Positions 1 through 5,900 of a stretch of DNA of 7,551 nt are shown in pieces; the first letter of the stretch is position 1; every line of letters begins with the position of its first letter. The DNA is from RGIG464 sp045643185 (GTDB taxonomy: Bacteria; Myxococcota_A; Bradymonadia; UBA4248), in the NCBI GenBank assembly GCA_045643185.1, contig JAZUKH010000082.1, positions 1-7,551 on the forward strand, written 5' to 3'. Both the position numbers and the translations under genes were made by a program. The notes below the pieces were generated by a model. That model saw nothing but the letters and a program-made list of their open reading frames with translations. It did not search any database and was not told the origin of the DNA.

Positions 1-43
1 GCTGACCGGGCCAAAAAATTCGACCAAGAGACCTAATGATTTT
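1..43. other. window edge, possible end of an upstream gene
   Basis: In the first + frame this reads ADRAKKFDQET followed by a TAA stop at 34-36, which could be the last residues of a gene starting outside the window. The homology with the intergenic repeat begins at about this stop, much as the second repeat copy begins just after the stop of the glycosyltransferase gene; that is the only contextual support. Eleven codons are too few to establish coding, and another + frame is also open across this stretch. Confidence 0.2.
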
Positions 44-226
44 GGGGCCCTGCCAGGCGAAGGGGTAGCGGCGTATTTCCAAAGAAAACGGAGGCAGATT
101 CGAGGAAACGAGTCTGAAGCGAAGGACGCGGCCTGGTGGCCGCAACCGAACGCTGAATGACGACGTTGACGAAGAAGATGCGACGTTTTCGAAGGAAATA
201 GCCGCGTAGGGGGAGACTTCCCCCTC
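44..226 (+). repeat. dispersed structured intergenic repeat, copy 1
   Basis: This 183-base segment recurs at 5665-5847 in the opposite orientation. My hand alignment needs no gaps and gives about 20 differences (about 89% identity). It can fold on itself: 68-72 pairs with 201-205, 74-80 with 194-200 (G73 bulged), and 84-90 with 184-190 across a symmetrical 3x3 internal loop. An inner GC hairpin (GCGGCC-TGGT-GGCCGC, near 128-143) and an end hairpin (208-214 with 219-225, loop GACT) complete it. No transposase or long ORF is present. It resembles, in size and palindromic design, non-autonomous MITE or ERIC/REP-like elements, but I do not recognise the family. Confidence 0.85.
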
Positions 227-379
227 ACAATATCCTATTGCCAAAACTTGGTCGTGCTGATGTTGAAGAGTGTTTTTAAGCTCATCGAAAACGTGTAGAC
301 TGGGAATAAGTCTGTGTGTCCATGACGTTTGAGGCGTAGAGTCGGTTGAGCGGCTCATGGTTGCTAAAGGAGAACGTGG
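227..379 (+). promoter_or_regulatory. leader region of the PDZ protein gene
   Basis: This is non-coding DNA between repeat copy 1 and gene 1. I see no convincing sigma-70 promoter; the best -10-like string is TAGACT near 296-301 with only a poor -35. It contains a small hairpin (AGACT 297-301 with AGTCT 309-313). A perfect 11-base dyad, TGAGC-G-GCTCA (347-357), ends nine bases before the Shine-Dalgarno and could be an operator or a leader hairpin. The dyad competes with another pairing, GAGTCG (339-344) with CGGCTC (351-356). Function is inferred only from position. Confidence 0.3.
366..372 (+). promoter_or_regulatory. ribosome binding site of gene 1
   Basis: AAAGGAG lies seven bases before the ATG at 380. 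It is a strong Shine-Dalgarno match and fixes this start, which also gives a clean signal peptide. Confidence 0.85.
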
Positions 380-1357
380 ATGAAACGTGGAATATTGTTG
401 ATATTGACGCTGCTCATGTGTTTGATGAGCAGCGTGGTGATGGCGCAGGATGCGCGTCCGCGTCTTGGTTTGAGTGTGACGACGTTTGATGCCTCTCCGA
501 TTTTGCTTCAGCACCTGAAATTGGCGCCGGGTGAAGGCGTGATGATCCGCAACGTTGCCGTGGGCGGCGATCTCGAAGCCGCCGGGCTTTCTCAGGGGGA
601 CATTTTGCTTGCCATTGACGGCCATGCGACGAATCGCCCTCAGGATGTGACCGATTACGTGTCGTCGCTGCCCAAAGGTACGCGTGTGACGCTCGACGTC
701 ATTCAGAAGGGCGATCATCATCAGGTGTATGCTGTGCTTGACAATTTGCCTGACTCTGTGACCTGGAAATACACCGAGCCGGGGCGTCGTGATATGACGC
801 GTCTTCGCTCAAGTCAAAGCGCTCCGGGGGCAGGCAGTGCTCCGGGCTTGTTCGGTTTTCCTTTCGGCGGTTTTCAGGGGCAGATCGCGATTCCGAATGG
901 TGGCACTGGGGCATCTCATAAGATGATGTTTCAGTCGTTTATGCAGACGGATCAGGGCTTGCAGCAGTTTACTGCGACGATCGATGGCGATCCGAAAGAT
1001 CCCGAGAGTCTGATCGAGATTACGCTTGACGGTAATCACTATACGGCCAAGGTGGGCGAGTTGGATAAGTTGCCAGATGCGGCGAGAGATGCGGCCAAAC
1101 AGGCACTCGCCCAGTCTGGTAATTTTTCGTTCTCGTTCAGTTTTGGCGGCGGTGCGATGTTCGATGAAATGATGAAAAAGCAGTTCGATCAGATGGATCA
1201 GCTTGAGGAGATGATTTTCAGAAATTTCTTTGGGAATCCTGGTCAGCGCGTCAATCCGGGCAATGGTCAGCAGATGCAGCTTCAGCCTTCCGTGCCGCCG
1301 TCTTCGAACCAGGGGGCACTGAAGATCGAAGATCTGCCGAATCAGAATCAGAGTTAA
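380..1357 (+). CDS. exported single-PDZ-domain protein
   Basis: 325 residues, probably secreted or periplasmic. Residues 1-22 look like a Sec signal peptide: basic MKR, a hydrophobic core, and a likely cut after VMA before QDARP. Residues about 28-120 form one PDZ domain of the bacterial HtrA/DegP style, with the ligand-groove segment LGLSV, the loop GEGVMI, and the hallmark AAGLSQGDILLAIDG at 67-81. No trypsin-like, S41 or M50 protease domain accompanies it, so it is more likely a binding or adaptor protein than an enzyme. After it come a Gly/Phe/Pro-rich low-complexity linker (about 145-178), a mixed segment (180-250), an FSFSFSFGGG stretch (249-258), a Met/acid-rich helix (260-284), and an Asn/Gln/Pro-rich tail. 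The C-terminal two thirds match no family I know. The start is fixed by AAAGGAG. Gene 2 follows after 232 bases, so co-transcription is uncertain. The PDZ call is firm; the partner and role are unknown. Confidence 0.9.
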   Translation: MKRGILLILTLLMCLMSSVVMAQDARPRLGLSVTTFDASPILLQHLKLAPGEGVMIRNVAVGGDLEAAGLSQGDILLAIDGHATNRPQDVTDYVSSLPKGTRVTLDVIQKGDHHQVYAVLDNLPDSVTWKYTEPGRRDMTRLRSSQSAPGAGSAPGLFGFPFGGFQGQIAIPNGGTGASHKMMFQSFMQTDQGLQQFTATIDGDPKDPESLIEITLDGNHYTAKVGELDKLPDAARDAAKQALAQSGNFSFSFSFGGGAMFDEMMKKQFDQMDQLEEMIFRNFFGNPGQRVNPGNGQQMQLQPSVPPSSNQGALKIEDLPNQNQS

Positions 1358-1358
1358 A

Positions 1359-1381
1359 CCTAGCAATAATATAATGTTAGG
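1359..1381 (+). promoter_or_regulatory. candidate -10 box inside a dyad, upstream of gene 2
   Basis: A perfect TATAAT occurs at 1370-1375, between the imperfect inverted arms CCTAGC (1359-1364) and GTTAGG (1376-1381). No good -35 lies at 16-18 bases spacing. The tract is AT-rich, so a chance match is quite possible. If it is real, gene 2 would have a leader of about 200 bases. The dyad could instead be a weak hairpin at the end of the gene 1 message; it has no T-run, so it is not a convincing terminator. Confidence 0.3.
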
Positions 1382-1463
1382 ACATTTCGTGCTGTGTTCT
1401 GACATGAAATACCGTCAATACGGTTCAGAATGGGCGTGAGCACGTTCATGGGATGTAGTTCAG

Positions 1464-1484
1464 TTCAAAAAATGAGTTTTTGAA
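1464..1484. promoter_or_regulatory. AT-rich perfect inverted repeat
   Basis: TTCAAAAA (1464-1471) is exactly inverted as TTTTTGAA (1477-1484) around the five-base spacer ATGAG, followed by an A-run up to 1491. It lies upstream of gene 2 in non-coding DNA. It could be a protein-binding site or a bent, A-tract upstream element; nothing in the sequence identifies a regulator. Confidence 0.35.
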
Positions 1485-1499
1485 AAAAAAATGAATATC

Positions 1500-1562
1500 T
1501 CGGGCGATTGCGCGTACAAAAGCCCGAAAAGCGGAGCTCAAAGAACCAGTGTTGAGCTCTGC
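1500..1562 (+). promoter_or_regulatory. two consecutive hairpins in the leader of gene 2
   Basis: TCGGGC (1500-1505) pairs with GCCCGA (1522-1527) around a 16-base loop. Immediately after, 1531-1541 (GCGGAGCTCAA) pairs with 1552-1562 (TTGAGCTCTGC) as an 11-base-pair stem with one G-U pair and a 10-base loop. The second stem ends 14 bases before the GGAG of gene 2. No T-run follows either stem, so neither looks like a Rho-independent terminator. The layout would fit a structured 5' untranslated region affecting translation or stability. It matches no riboswitch or leader class that I recognise. Confidence 0.4.
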
Positions 1563-1576
1563 GATGTTGTGAATTT

Positions 1577-1580
1577 GGAG
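1577..1580 (+). promoter_or_regulatory. ribosome binding site that decides the start of gene 2
   Basis: GGAG lies nine bases before the ATG at 1590. The in-frame ATG at 1491 has only an A-run before it and no Shine-Dalgarno, and starting there would bury the signal peptide behind 33 extra polar residues. Confidence 0.65.
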
Positions 1581-1589
1581 TTTGACACC

Positions 1590-2576
1590 ATGAGAAAAGG
1601 GATTCTTGCTAGTTGGTTGATGGCGACGTGCGTTAGCCTCATGAGTTTCCAGAACATCTACGCCGAAGAGAAAGTCGACGCGGTGAGCTGGCTTCAGGAC
1701 TCGTATGTGGGCGTGGGTGCCATTGACATGCAGAAGATGCCTGAACGCAAGATATATCGCGAACTCATGGCGTTTTTTCTTACAGATCAAAGCGCCCGTC
1801 AAGCTTTTGATGTGCTCGAAAAGGCTGGTCTTTCCGAAAAGATGCTTCGCCGCATCGTCGTAGGCATTCCTTCTGACGTAGAGAAAGGCGAATTCATGGT
1901 GCTTTGGGATGCGTCGACGCCGCTCGATCAGTACAAACCGATTCTCGACAAGTTCGCGAGCGATTTGACGAGTCATCAGTACGCGAACCGCAATTATTAT
2001 TGCACCAAAAATAAAAACGTCTGTTTGACGGTGTTTAGTGAAGTCGTGGCGCTTGGCAGCGAAAATAAACTGAAAGGTATTATCGACGTTCATGATGCCA
2101 AGACAGCAATCGTGAAAAACGCGCCGTTGGTTGATATGGAGAAAAAGGCGGATCAGTCGCACGATTCATGGCTGGCATTTTGGCTCGGTCCGGACCAGCG
2201 CAGTCGGCTTGGTCAAGGCGATCCGTTGATCGATCTGACCAAGGACGGCAAGGGCAAACTCATGTTGGGCGCGATCCAGGCCGGCACGCTTTTGACGGAC
2301 TTTTCAGCCGGTATGCGCGTGGTCATTCAGCTTCAGATGGATACGAACGCCGCAGCGTCGTCTTTTTCGGATATTATTAATGAAGTTCGCAGACGCGGTC
2401 TTCAGGACGAGGATGTCAAAACGATGGATCTGCAAGGTCTGATCGAGGGGATCAGCATTTCATCCGACAAAAATTCGGTGTCCTTCGCCATCAATTACGA
2501 CGAGAAGACCTTCGAGAAACTCATAGCGCTTGTGACGGATCTTGCCAAATCGGCAGCACATGAAGCCGAGTTGTAA
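1590..2576 (+). CDS. exported protein of unknown function
   Basis: 328 residues from the chosen ATG. Residues 1-25 form a signal peptide: basic MRK, a hydrophobic stretch, and a likely cut after IYA before EEKVD. Cys14 sits in the hydrophobic core and is not a lipobox. The mature part looks like a soluble alpha/beta protein with alternating strands (VGVGAIDM 40-47, IVVGIP 89-94, EFMVLW 101-106, CLTVFS 145-150, SISSDKNSVSFAINY 289-303) and amphipathic helices. Its only two cysteines, Cys138 and Cys145 in YYCTKNKNVC, are close enough to form a short disulfide loop if exported. I recognise no catalytic motif or named family. The overall pattern, a large secreted protein with an 'evaluate and sum' style of repeated alpha/beta blocks, is common among hypothetical exported proteins of delta-proteobacteria-like lineages, but that is only an impression. 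The start is chosen by GGAG at 1577-1580 and the signal peptide. A strong terminator follows within about 50 bases, so this is the last gene of its transcript. Confidence 0.85.
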   Translation: MRKGILASWLMATCVSLMSFQNIYAEEKVDAVSWLQDSYVGVGAIDMQKMPERKIYRELMAFFLTDQSARQAFDVLEKAGLSEKMLRRIVVGIPSDVEKGEFMVLWDASTPLDQYKPILDKFASDLTSHQYANRNYYCTKNKNVCLTVFSEVVALGSENKLKGIIDVHDAKTAIVKNAPLVDMEKKADQSHDSWLAFWLGPDQRSRLGQGDPLIDLTKDGKGKLMLGAIQAGTLLTDFSAGMRVVIQLQMDTNAAASSFSDIINEVRRRGLQDEDVKTMDLQGLIEGISISSDKNSVSFAINYDEKTFEKLIALVTDLAKSAAHEAEL

Positions 2577-2596
2577 GACCAAACGCAAACATGACG

Positions 2597-2624
2597 AGCG
2601 CCTTCTTTTGAAGGCGCTTTTTTT
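2597..2624 (+). terminator. Rho-independent terminator after gene 2
   Basis: AGCGCCTTC (2597-2605) pairs perfectly with GAAGGCGCT (2610-2618) around a TTTT loop, and a seven-base T-run (2618-2624) follows. This is a textbook intrinsic terminator, 20 bases past the stop codon. It separates the transcript of gene 2 from gene 3. Confidence 0.93.
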
Positions 2625-2691
2625 GTGTGATTTTTCGCAAATCGTGGCATATAGAACGAGATTTTAAAGGCAATTTGTCTGGAGTTCGTTT

Positions 2692-5661
2692 ATGCAAAAT
2701 CGGCATTATGCCATAGAGATATTATTGGTTTTTGTCATTGCGAGTTTTGTGTTTTTGTTTCAGCTCGCAGGCAATACGGGTATTTGGGAGCCGTGGGAGG
2801 CTTCGACGCTTCTCGTGGCGCGTCAGATTTCGCAGGCGAGTATCACGGAAACGGCATTTTGGATCCCGATGTTGGATGGGGATCTTGTATTTCGTCCGTA
2901 TCTCCAGCTTTGGTCGTTGGCGACCATTTTTCGTGCCTGGCCTGATCCAGGCGCATTTTTGCTTCGTCTGCCCTCCGCGATCGCCGGCATTCTTTTGACG
3001 TTGATGTCTTTTGCCGTCATGCGTCGCAGCGTGAGTCGGCGCGCTGCGTGGATGAGCTTCCTGGTGCTGCTGACGTTCCCGATGTTCTTTTTTGCGTCGA
3101 AGCTGATCCAGGGTGGCATTTGGCCAATTTTTGCGGTGTCGTTGCCGATCCTGGTTTGGTGGCGCGGCGTATTTTCGACGTCACGTCGCGAGATGCGCGT
3201 GATGCGCGGTGCTCTTGCCGTTTCATTCGGCCTTTCGTTTTTGGCCGGTGGGCTTTGGGCGCTTGCCATCGTCAGCCTGGTTTTTGTGATCGGCTTTGCG
3301 ATAACGCGTCACAACAGCCAGTTTGACGCCATTATCAGCCCATTCAGAACGCGCTATTTTCTGTTTCCGCTGTACGTGACGTTTGTTTTGTGCGGCCTTG
3401 TTTTTGGTCAATACATGACCCACATTGGGGAAGCGCGCGAAGGCCGCGTCGGCATTACGCTCGAAGCCCTCAACGAGGCGCTCGACAATGGTCGCGTGCT
3501 TTCGCTTGAGCGCCGTGAAAAGCAGATCATCGGCGAAATGGCGTCCTATAAGCGTGTTCCTCGTAAGTTTGTGCTTGCTGACACCGAAGCGCGTTTGAAC
3601 ACCGACGCTGACGAGTTGCTTTCCCATGATGATGTGGAACGCCGTCTGTTCGAAAAACTCATTGCGGAAAAAGGCCTGTCCATGGCGTCCCGTGAGCCTG
3701 AACAGCTCGATTTTTCGAACGATCTTCTTGCGACGGTTCGTTACTTCTTTAAATTCCTCGATAATGTCCACGAAGTTCAGAACGTGGCTCTGGCTCGGGT
3801 CAACGGGGCTGTGCTCGAGAAGTCTCCCGAAAAAGCGATCTTGCATGCGAAGCAGCCGTCGCCTGACCAGGAAGACGAGTTTTCTGTGCTTGGAAGCAGT
3901 GCCTTTGATGGCTTGGATGGCATGACGGAATTCGTCTATTCAGACGAGATCGTGAAATTGCCCGCTCAGGCGGTCACGGCGCACAGAACGGCTGATCACG
4001 ACACCGAGTATGTCGAAATTCAGACGGGGCGAGCCACGGGGTACGTAGATGCCTCCATTCTTGAACAGATCGACCAGAAAAACGATTTTGAATGGCGCAA
4101 CTGGGCGCGCATTCTCGTGTTGAGCATATTCCCGTGGATCGCGTTGTGGCCGTTGATCGCCGTTGGCGCCTTTGTGCCGTCGCGTCACTTTGTTTTTGAG
4201 GGCAAGCCTTTTCGGGGTGAATTTGTCGAAGAAGAGCGAAAAAATACAGAAGAAGCGAACAAACGCTCGCCGCTTCAGATATTCCTGGTGGTGTGGCTGT
4301 TTGTAGGCGTCGTCGCGACATGGATCGGCGTCAATTTCACGGGCTTTTATGAATTTACCGGTATCATGGCCGTCGCTATGTTGCTGGGCCTTGCTCTGGC
4401 GTCTGATTCTGTCTGGCAAAACATCCACCATGACGGGCTCATCAAGACGTTGGTTTGGATCATCGCTGGTGTCATTCTTTATTTCTCGATCGATACGCTC
4501 GTCGAGGCGCCTTTCTACCTCATCCACTATATGCTCGTCGATCCGCACATGAACTGGCCGCGCGACTATGCGATCTTTGAGAACCATTTTTGGGCTTACA
4601 TGCCCATCTTCCTCTTTTTGGCGCTTTGGGCGTTCTCAAAATTGGGCGATCGTCCGTTTGCCTGGTTCTACCTGCGTTTGAGCAGTCGTTTTAGTGCAAA
4701 TTCGACCATGACGAGCGATCGCTCCAGTATGTCGCTGGTACGCGTCAAGCATGAGATCTGTCCGACGAGCTTCCGTCCCGCATTTTTGCTCGTGTGTGCC
4801 GCCATCGTTTCGGCGAGTTTTATCTACCTGATGTATTTGCCCAAGATCTCGACCGAGTTGACGGAGGCCGACCTCGTCAACCATTTCATGGAACACGCCG
4901 GTCACGGCGAGAAGCTTTATATATTGAACCATGAGACCGAACAGATCTGTGCGACCTATCGCGATTGTGATCCGGGGTACGTCTGTAAAAACGCTCAGTG
5001 TCAGATCTCGACGTTTTCGTCCTATGCGCTGAGTTTGGCCCAGCCGGTCAGCCGTCCTGAACTTTTGGATAAAATCCACCCGTCGTCGGCTGAAAAAGCC
5101 TACTTTATCGTGCCCAAAGACGTTTTGTATGAAGTGAATCAGGCTTATCGTGAGTCTTTTCCGACGGAAGAGCGCCGCAATCTGACCGTGACGGAAGCGC
5201 CGTCCTCGCGTCTGTATTTGCTGACGAATGACGAAACGCAGACGAGCATCAATCCGCTCAATCGCGTCATCATGGACAAATTGCCTGAAGATGCGACGAT
5301 CTTTACGCGCAAACTCAGTCCGGATCTCTCGTTAGTGGGTTTCCGCGTCGATCGATTCACGTGGGAGCCAACAGGCCGCATCGATCTGACGATGTTTTAT
5401 CACGTCGATTCTGCATTCCAGACGCCGCTCTCGATTCGCTTTATCGCCGACTGGGCAAACAACTCGTCCATTTCTGCCCACGCGCTGGATCAGCTGGTCT
5501 ATGCGTCGAGCGAATGGCTGGAAGGCGATGTGATTGCGGATCATGTGACCATTCCGTTGTCCGGTAACGCCACGCACGCCATTTTTGAGATCAGCATGTG
5601 CATCGTTGGCAGTGACAATCAGTGCGAAGATCGGGAACTCATCACGTCGATCGATTTTTAG
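2692..5661 (+). CDS. GT-C-type membrane glycosyltransferase, divergent, with large soluble parts
   Basis: 989 residues. The start follows GGAG (2681-2684) by seven bases. It resembles GT-C enzymes of the ArnT/PMT_2 type, which move a sugar from a polyprenyl-phosphate carrier outside the inner membrane. A first membrane helix (about 7-26) is followed by a loop holding IWEPWEA (31-37), where the family has its acidic catalytic motif. FRPYLQLW (67-74) sits where many members have a K-P-P segment. Further helices lie at about 86-109, 116-135, 143-158, 173-205 and 222-243. Residues 245-468 form a charged soluble insertion whose end (about 415-456, ..YVEIQTGRATGYVDASIL) looks SH3b-like. More helices lie at about 472-495, 527-549, 553-572, 584-615, 634-650 and 696-715. 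The rest is extracytoplasmic: a four-cysteine motif CATYRDCDPGYVCKNAQC (753-770) and a C-terminal beta-sandwich-like domain (about 880-975, with the WLEGDVIAD pattern seen at the ends of other GT39-like proteins). Donor, acceptor and activity are unknown. The second family Asp appears absent. Confidence 0.75.
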   Translation: MQNRHYAIEILLVFVIASFVFLFQLAGNTGIWEPWEASTLLVARQISQASITETAFWIPMLDGDLVFRPYLQLWSLATIFRAWPDPGAFLLRLPSAIAGILLTLMSFAVMRRSVSRRAAWMSFLVLLTFPMFFFASKLIQGGIWPIFAVSLPILVWWRGVFSTSRREMRVMRGALAVSFGLSFLAGGLWALAIVSLVFVIGFAITRHNSQFDAIISPFRTRYFLFPLYVTFVLCGLVFGQYMTHIGEAREGRVGITLEALNEALDNGRVLSLERREKQIIGEMASYKRVPRKFVLADTEARLNTDADELLSHDDVERRLFEKLIAEKGLSMASREPEQLDFSNDLLATVRYFFKFLDNVHEVQNVALARVNGAVLEKSPEKAILHAKQPSPDQEDEFSVLGSSAFDGLDGMTEFVYSDEIVKLPAQAVTAHRTADHDTEYVEIQTGRATGYVDASILEQIDQKNDFEWRNWARILVLSIFPWIALWPLIAVGAFVPSRHFVFEGKPFRGEFVEEERKNTEEANKRSPLQIFLVVWLFVGVVATWIGVNFTGFYEFTGIMAVAMLLGLALASDSVWQNIHHDGLIKTLVWIIAGVILYFSIDTLVEAPFYLIHYMLVDPHMNWPRDYAIFENHFWAYMPIFLFLALWAFSKLGDRPFAWFYLRLSSRFSANSTMTSDRSSMSLVRVKHEICPTSFRPAFLLVCAAIVSASFIYLMYLPKISTELTEADLVNHFMEHAGHGEKLYILNHETEQICATYRDCDPGYVCKNAQCQISTFSSYALSLAQPVSRPELLDKIHPSSAEKAYFIVPKDVLYEVNQAYRESFPTEERRNLTVTEAPSSRLYLLTNDETQTSINPLNRVIMDKLPEDATIFTRKLSPDLSLVGFRVDRFTWEPTGRIDLTMFYHVDSAFQTPLSIRFIADWANNSSISAHALDQLVYASSEWLEGDVIADHVTIPLSGNATHAIFEISMCIVGSDNQCEDRELITSIDF

Positions 5662-5664
5662 TGA

Positions 5665-5686
5665 GTAGGGGGAAGCCTCCCCCTAC
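5665..5686 (+). terminator. GC-rich hairpin just after gene 3 (end of repeat copy 2)
   Basis: GTAGGGGGA (5665-5673) pairs perfectly with TCCCCCTAC (5678-5686) around AGCC, three bases past the TAG of gene 3. No clean T-run follows (CGCGTCTATTGCTTTTG), so it is a poor intrinsic terminator. It may still stabilise the 3' end of the message or slow polymerase. The same hairpin ends repeat copy 1, so it belongs to the repeat rather than to gene 3. Confidence 0.4.
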
Positions 5687-5713
5687 GCGTCTATTGCTTT
5701 TGAAAACGTCGCA

Positions 5714-5743
5714 TCTTCTTCGTCAACATCGTCATTCAGCGTT
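5714..5743 (-). repeat. 30-base shared tail, first occurrence
   Basis: This 30-base string is exactly repeated at 5871-5900 in the same orientation. Here it lies inside repeat copy 2, and copy 1 has the same stretch with one change (around 151-180, inverted). It is the best-conserved internal part of the repeat family in this window. Confidence 0.85.
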
Positions 5744-5830
5744 CGGTTACGGCCGTTAGGCCGCGCCCTCCGCTTCAGCCTCGTTTCCTCGAATCTGCGT
5801 CCGTTTTCTTCGGCAATACGCCGCTACCCC

Positions 5831-5862
5831 TTCTCCTGGCGGGGCCCTGAATTCGTTTGCAA
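5831..5862. repeat. 32-base direct repeat, left copy
   Basis: A 32-base string starting TTCTCCTGGCGGGGCCC and ending GTTTGCAA is exactly repeated at 6247-6278. Its first 17 bases overlap the end of repeat copy 2. It therefore marks the boundary between the copy 2 module and the neighbouring module. Confidence 0.9.
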
Positions 5863-5870
5863 AAGTCGCC

Positions 5871-5900
5871 TCTTCTTCGTCAACATCGTCATTCAGCGTT
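5871..5900 (-). repeat. 30-base shared tail, second occurrence
   Basis: Exact repeat of 5714-5743, 157 bases away in the same orientation, with similar flanking bases (AAAGTCGCC against AACGTCGCA). It ends the second module as the other copy ends the copy 2 module. Confidence 0.85.

Larger units (their letters stand above)
5665..5847 (-). repeat. dispersed structured intergenic repeat, copy 2 (inverted)
   Basis: This is the reverse-orientation partner of the element at 44-226: 183 bases, about 89% identical without gaps by hand. On the minus strand it keeps the same fold: the long outer stem, the 3x3 internal loop, GAAAACG pairing with CGTTTTC, the inner CGGCC/GGCCG hairpin and the end hairpin. 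One outer-stem pair is T-A in copy 1 and G-C here (a double change). One inner-hairpin G-C pair becomes G-U, and two other stem pairs are broken. It starts directly after the stop of gene 3, and with copy 1 it brackets genes 1-3 as inverted repeats. Confidence 0.85.

Noticed and set aside
152..203. Tiny ORF in the repeat (MTTLTKKMRRFRRK, and MTMLTKKMRRFQKQ in copy 2), conserved from ATG to TAG
   Set aside because: The two copies differ mostly by amino-acid-changing substitutions and there is no ribosome binding site; conservation is better explained by the repeat's stem, which overlaps it.
1582..1587. Perfect TTGACA just before the ATG of gene 2
   Set aside because: No -10 lies at usable spacing (the bases at 1605-1610 are CTTGCT), and transcription would start inside the gene.
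1491..1589. Upstream in-frame ATG extending gene 2 by 33 residues
   Set aside because: It has no Shine-Dalgarno, would place a polar stretch before the signal peptide, and runs through two clear hairpins; the ATG at 1590 has GGAG and a normal signal peptide.
809..2162. Long antisense ORFs (198 and 238 residues) opposite genes 1 and 2
   Set aside because: The sense genes have signal peptides, domain patterns and ribosome binding sites; the antisense products are rich in His/Arg/Ile with no recognisable domains, typical of shadows.
44..5847. Composite transposon or genomic island
   Set aside because: No transposase, integrase or target-site duplication is visible, and the enclosed genes match their surroundings in base and codon style by eye; only the inverted repeats suggest it.
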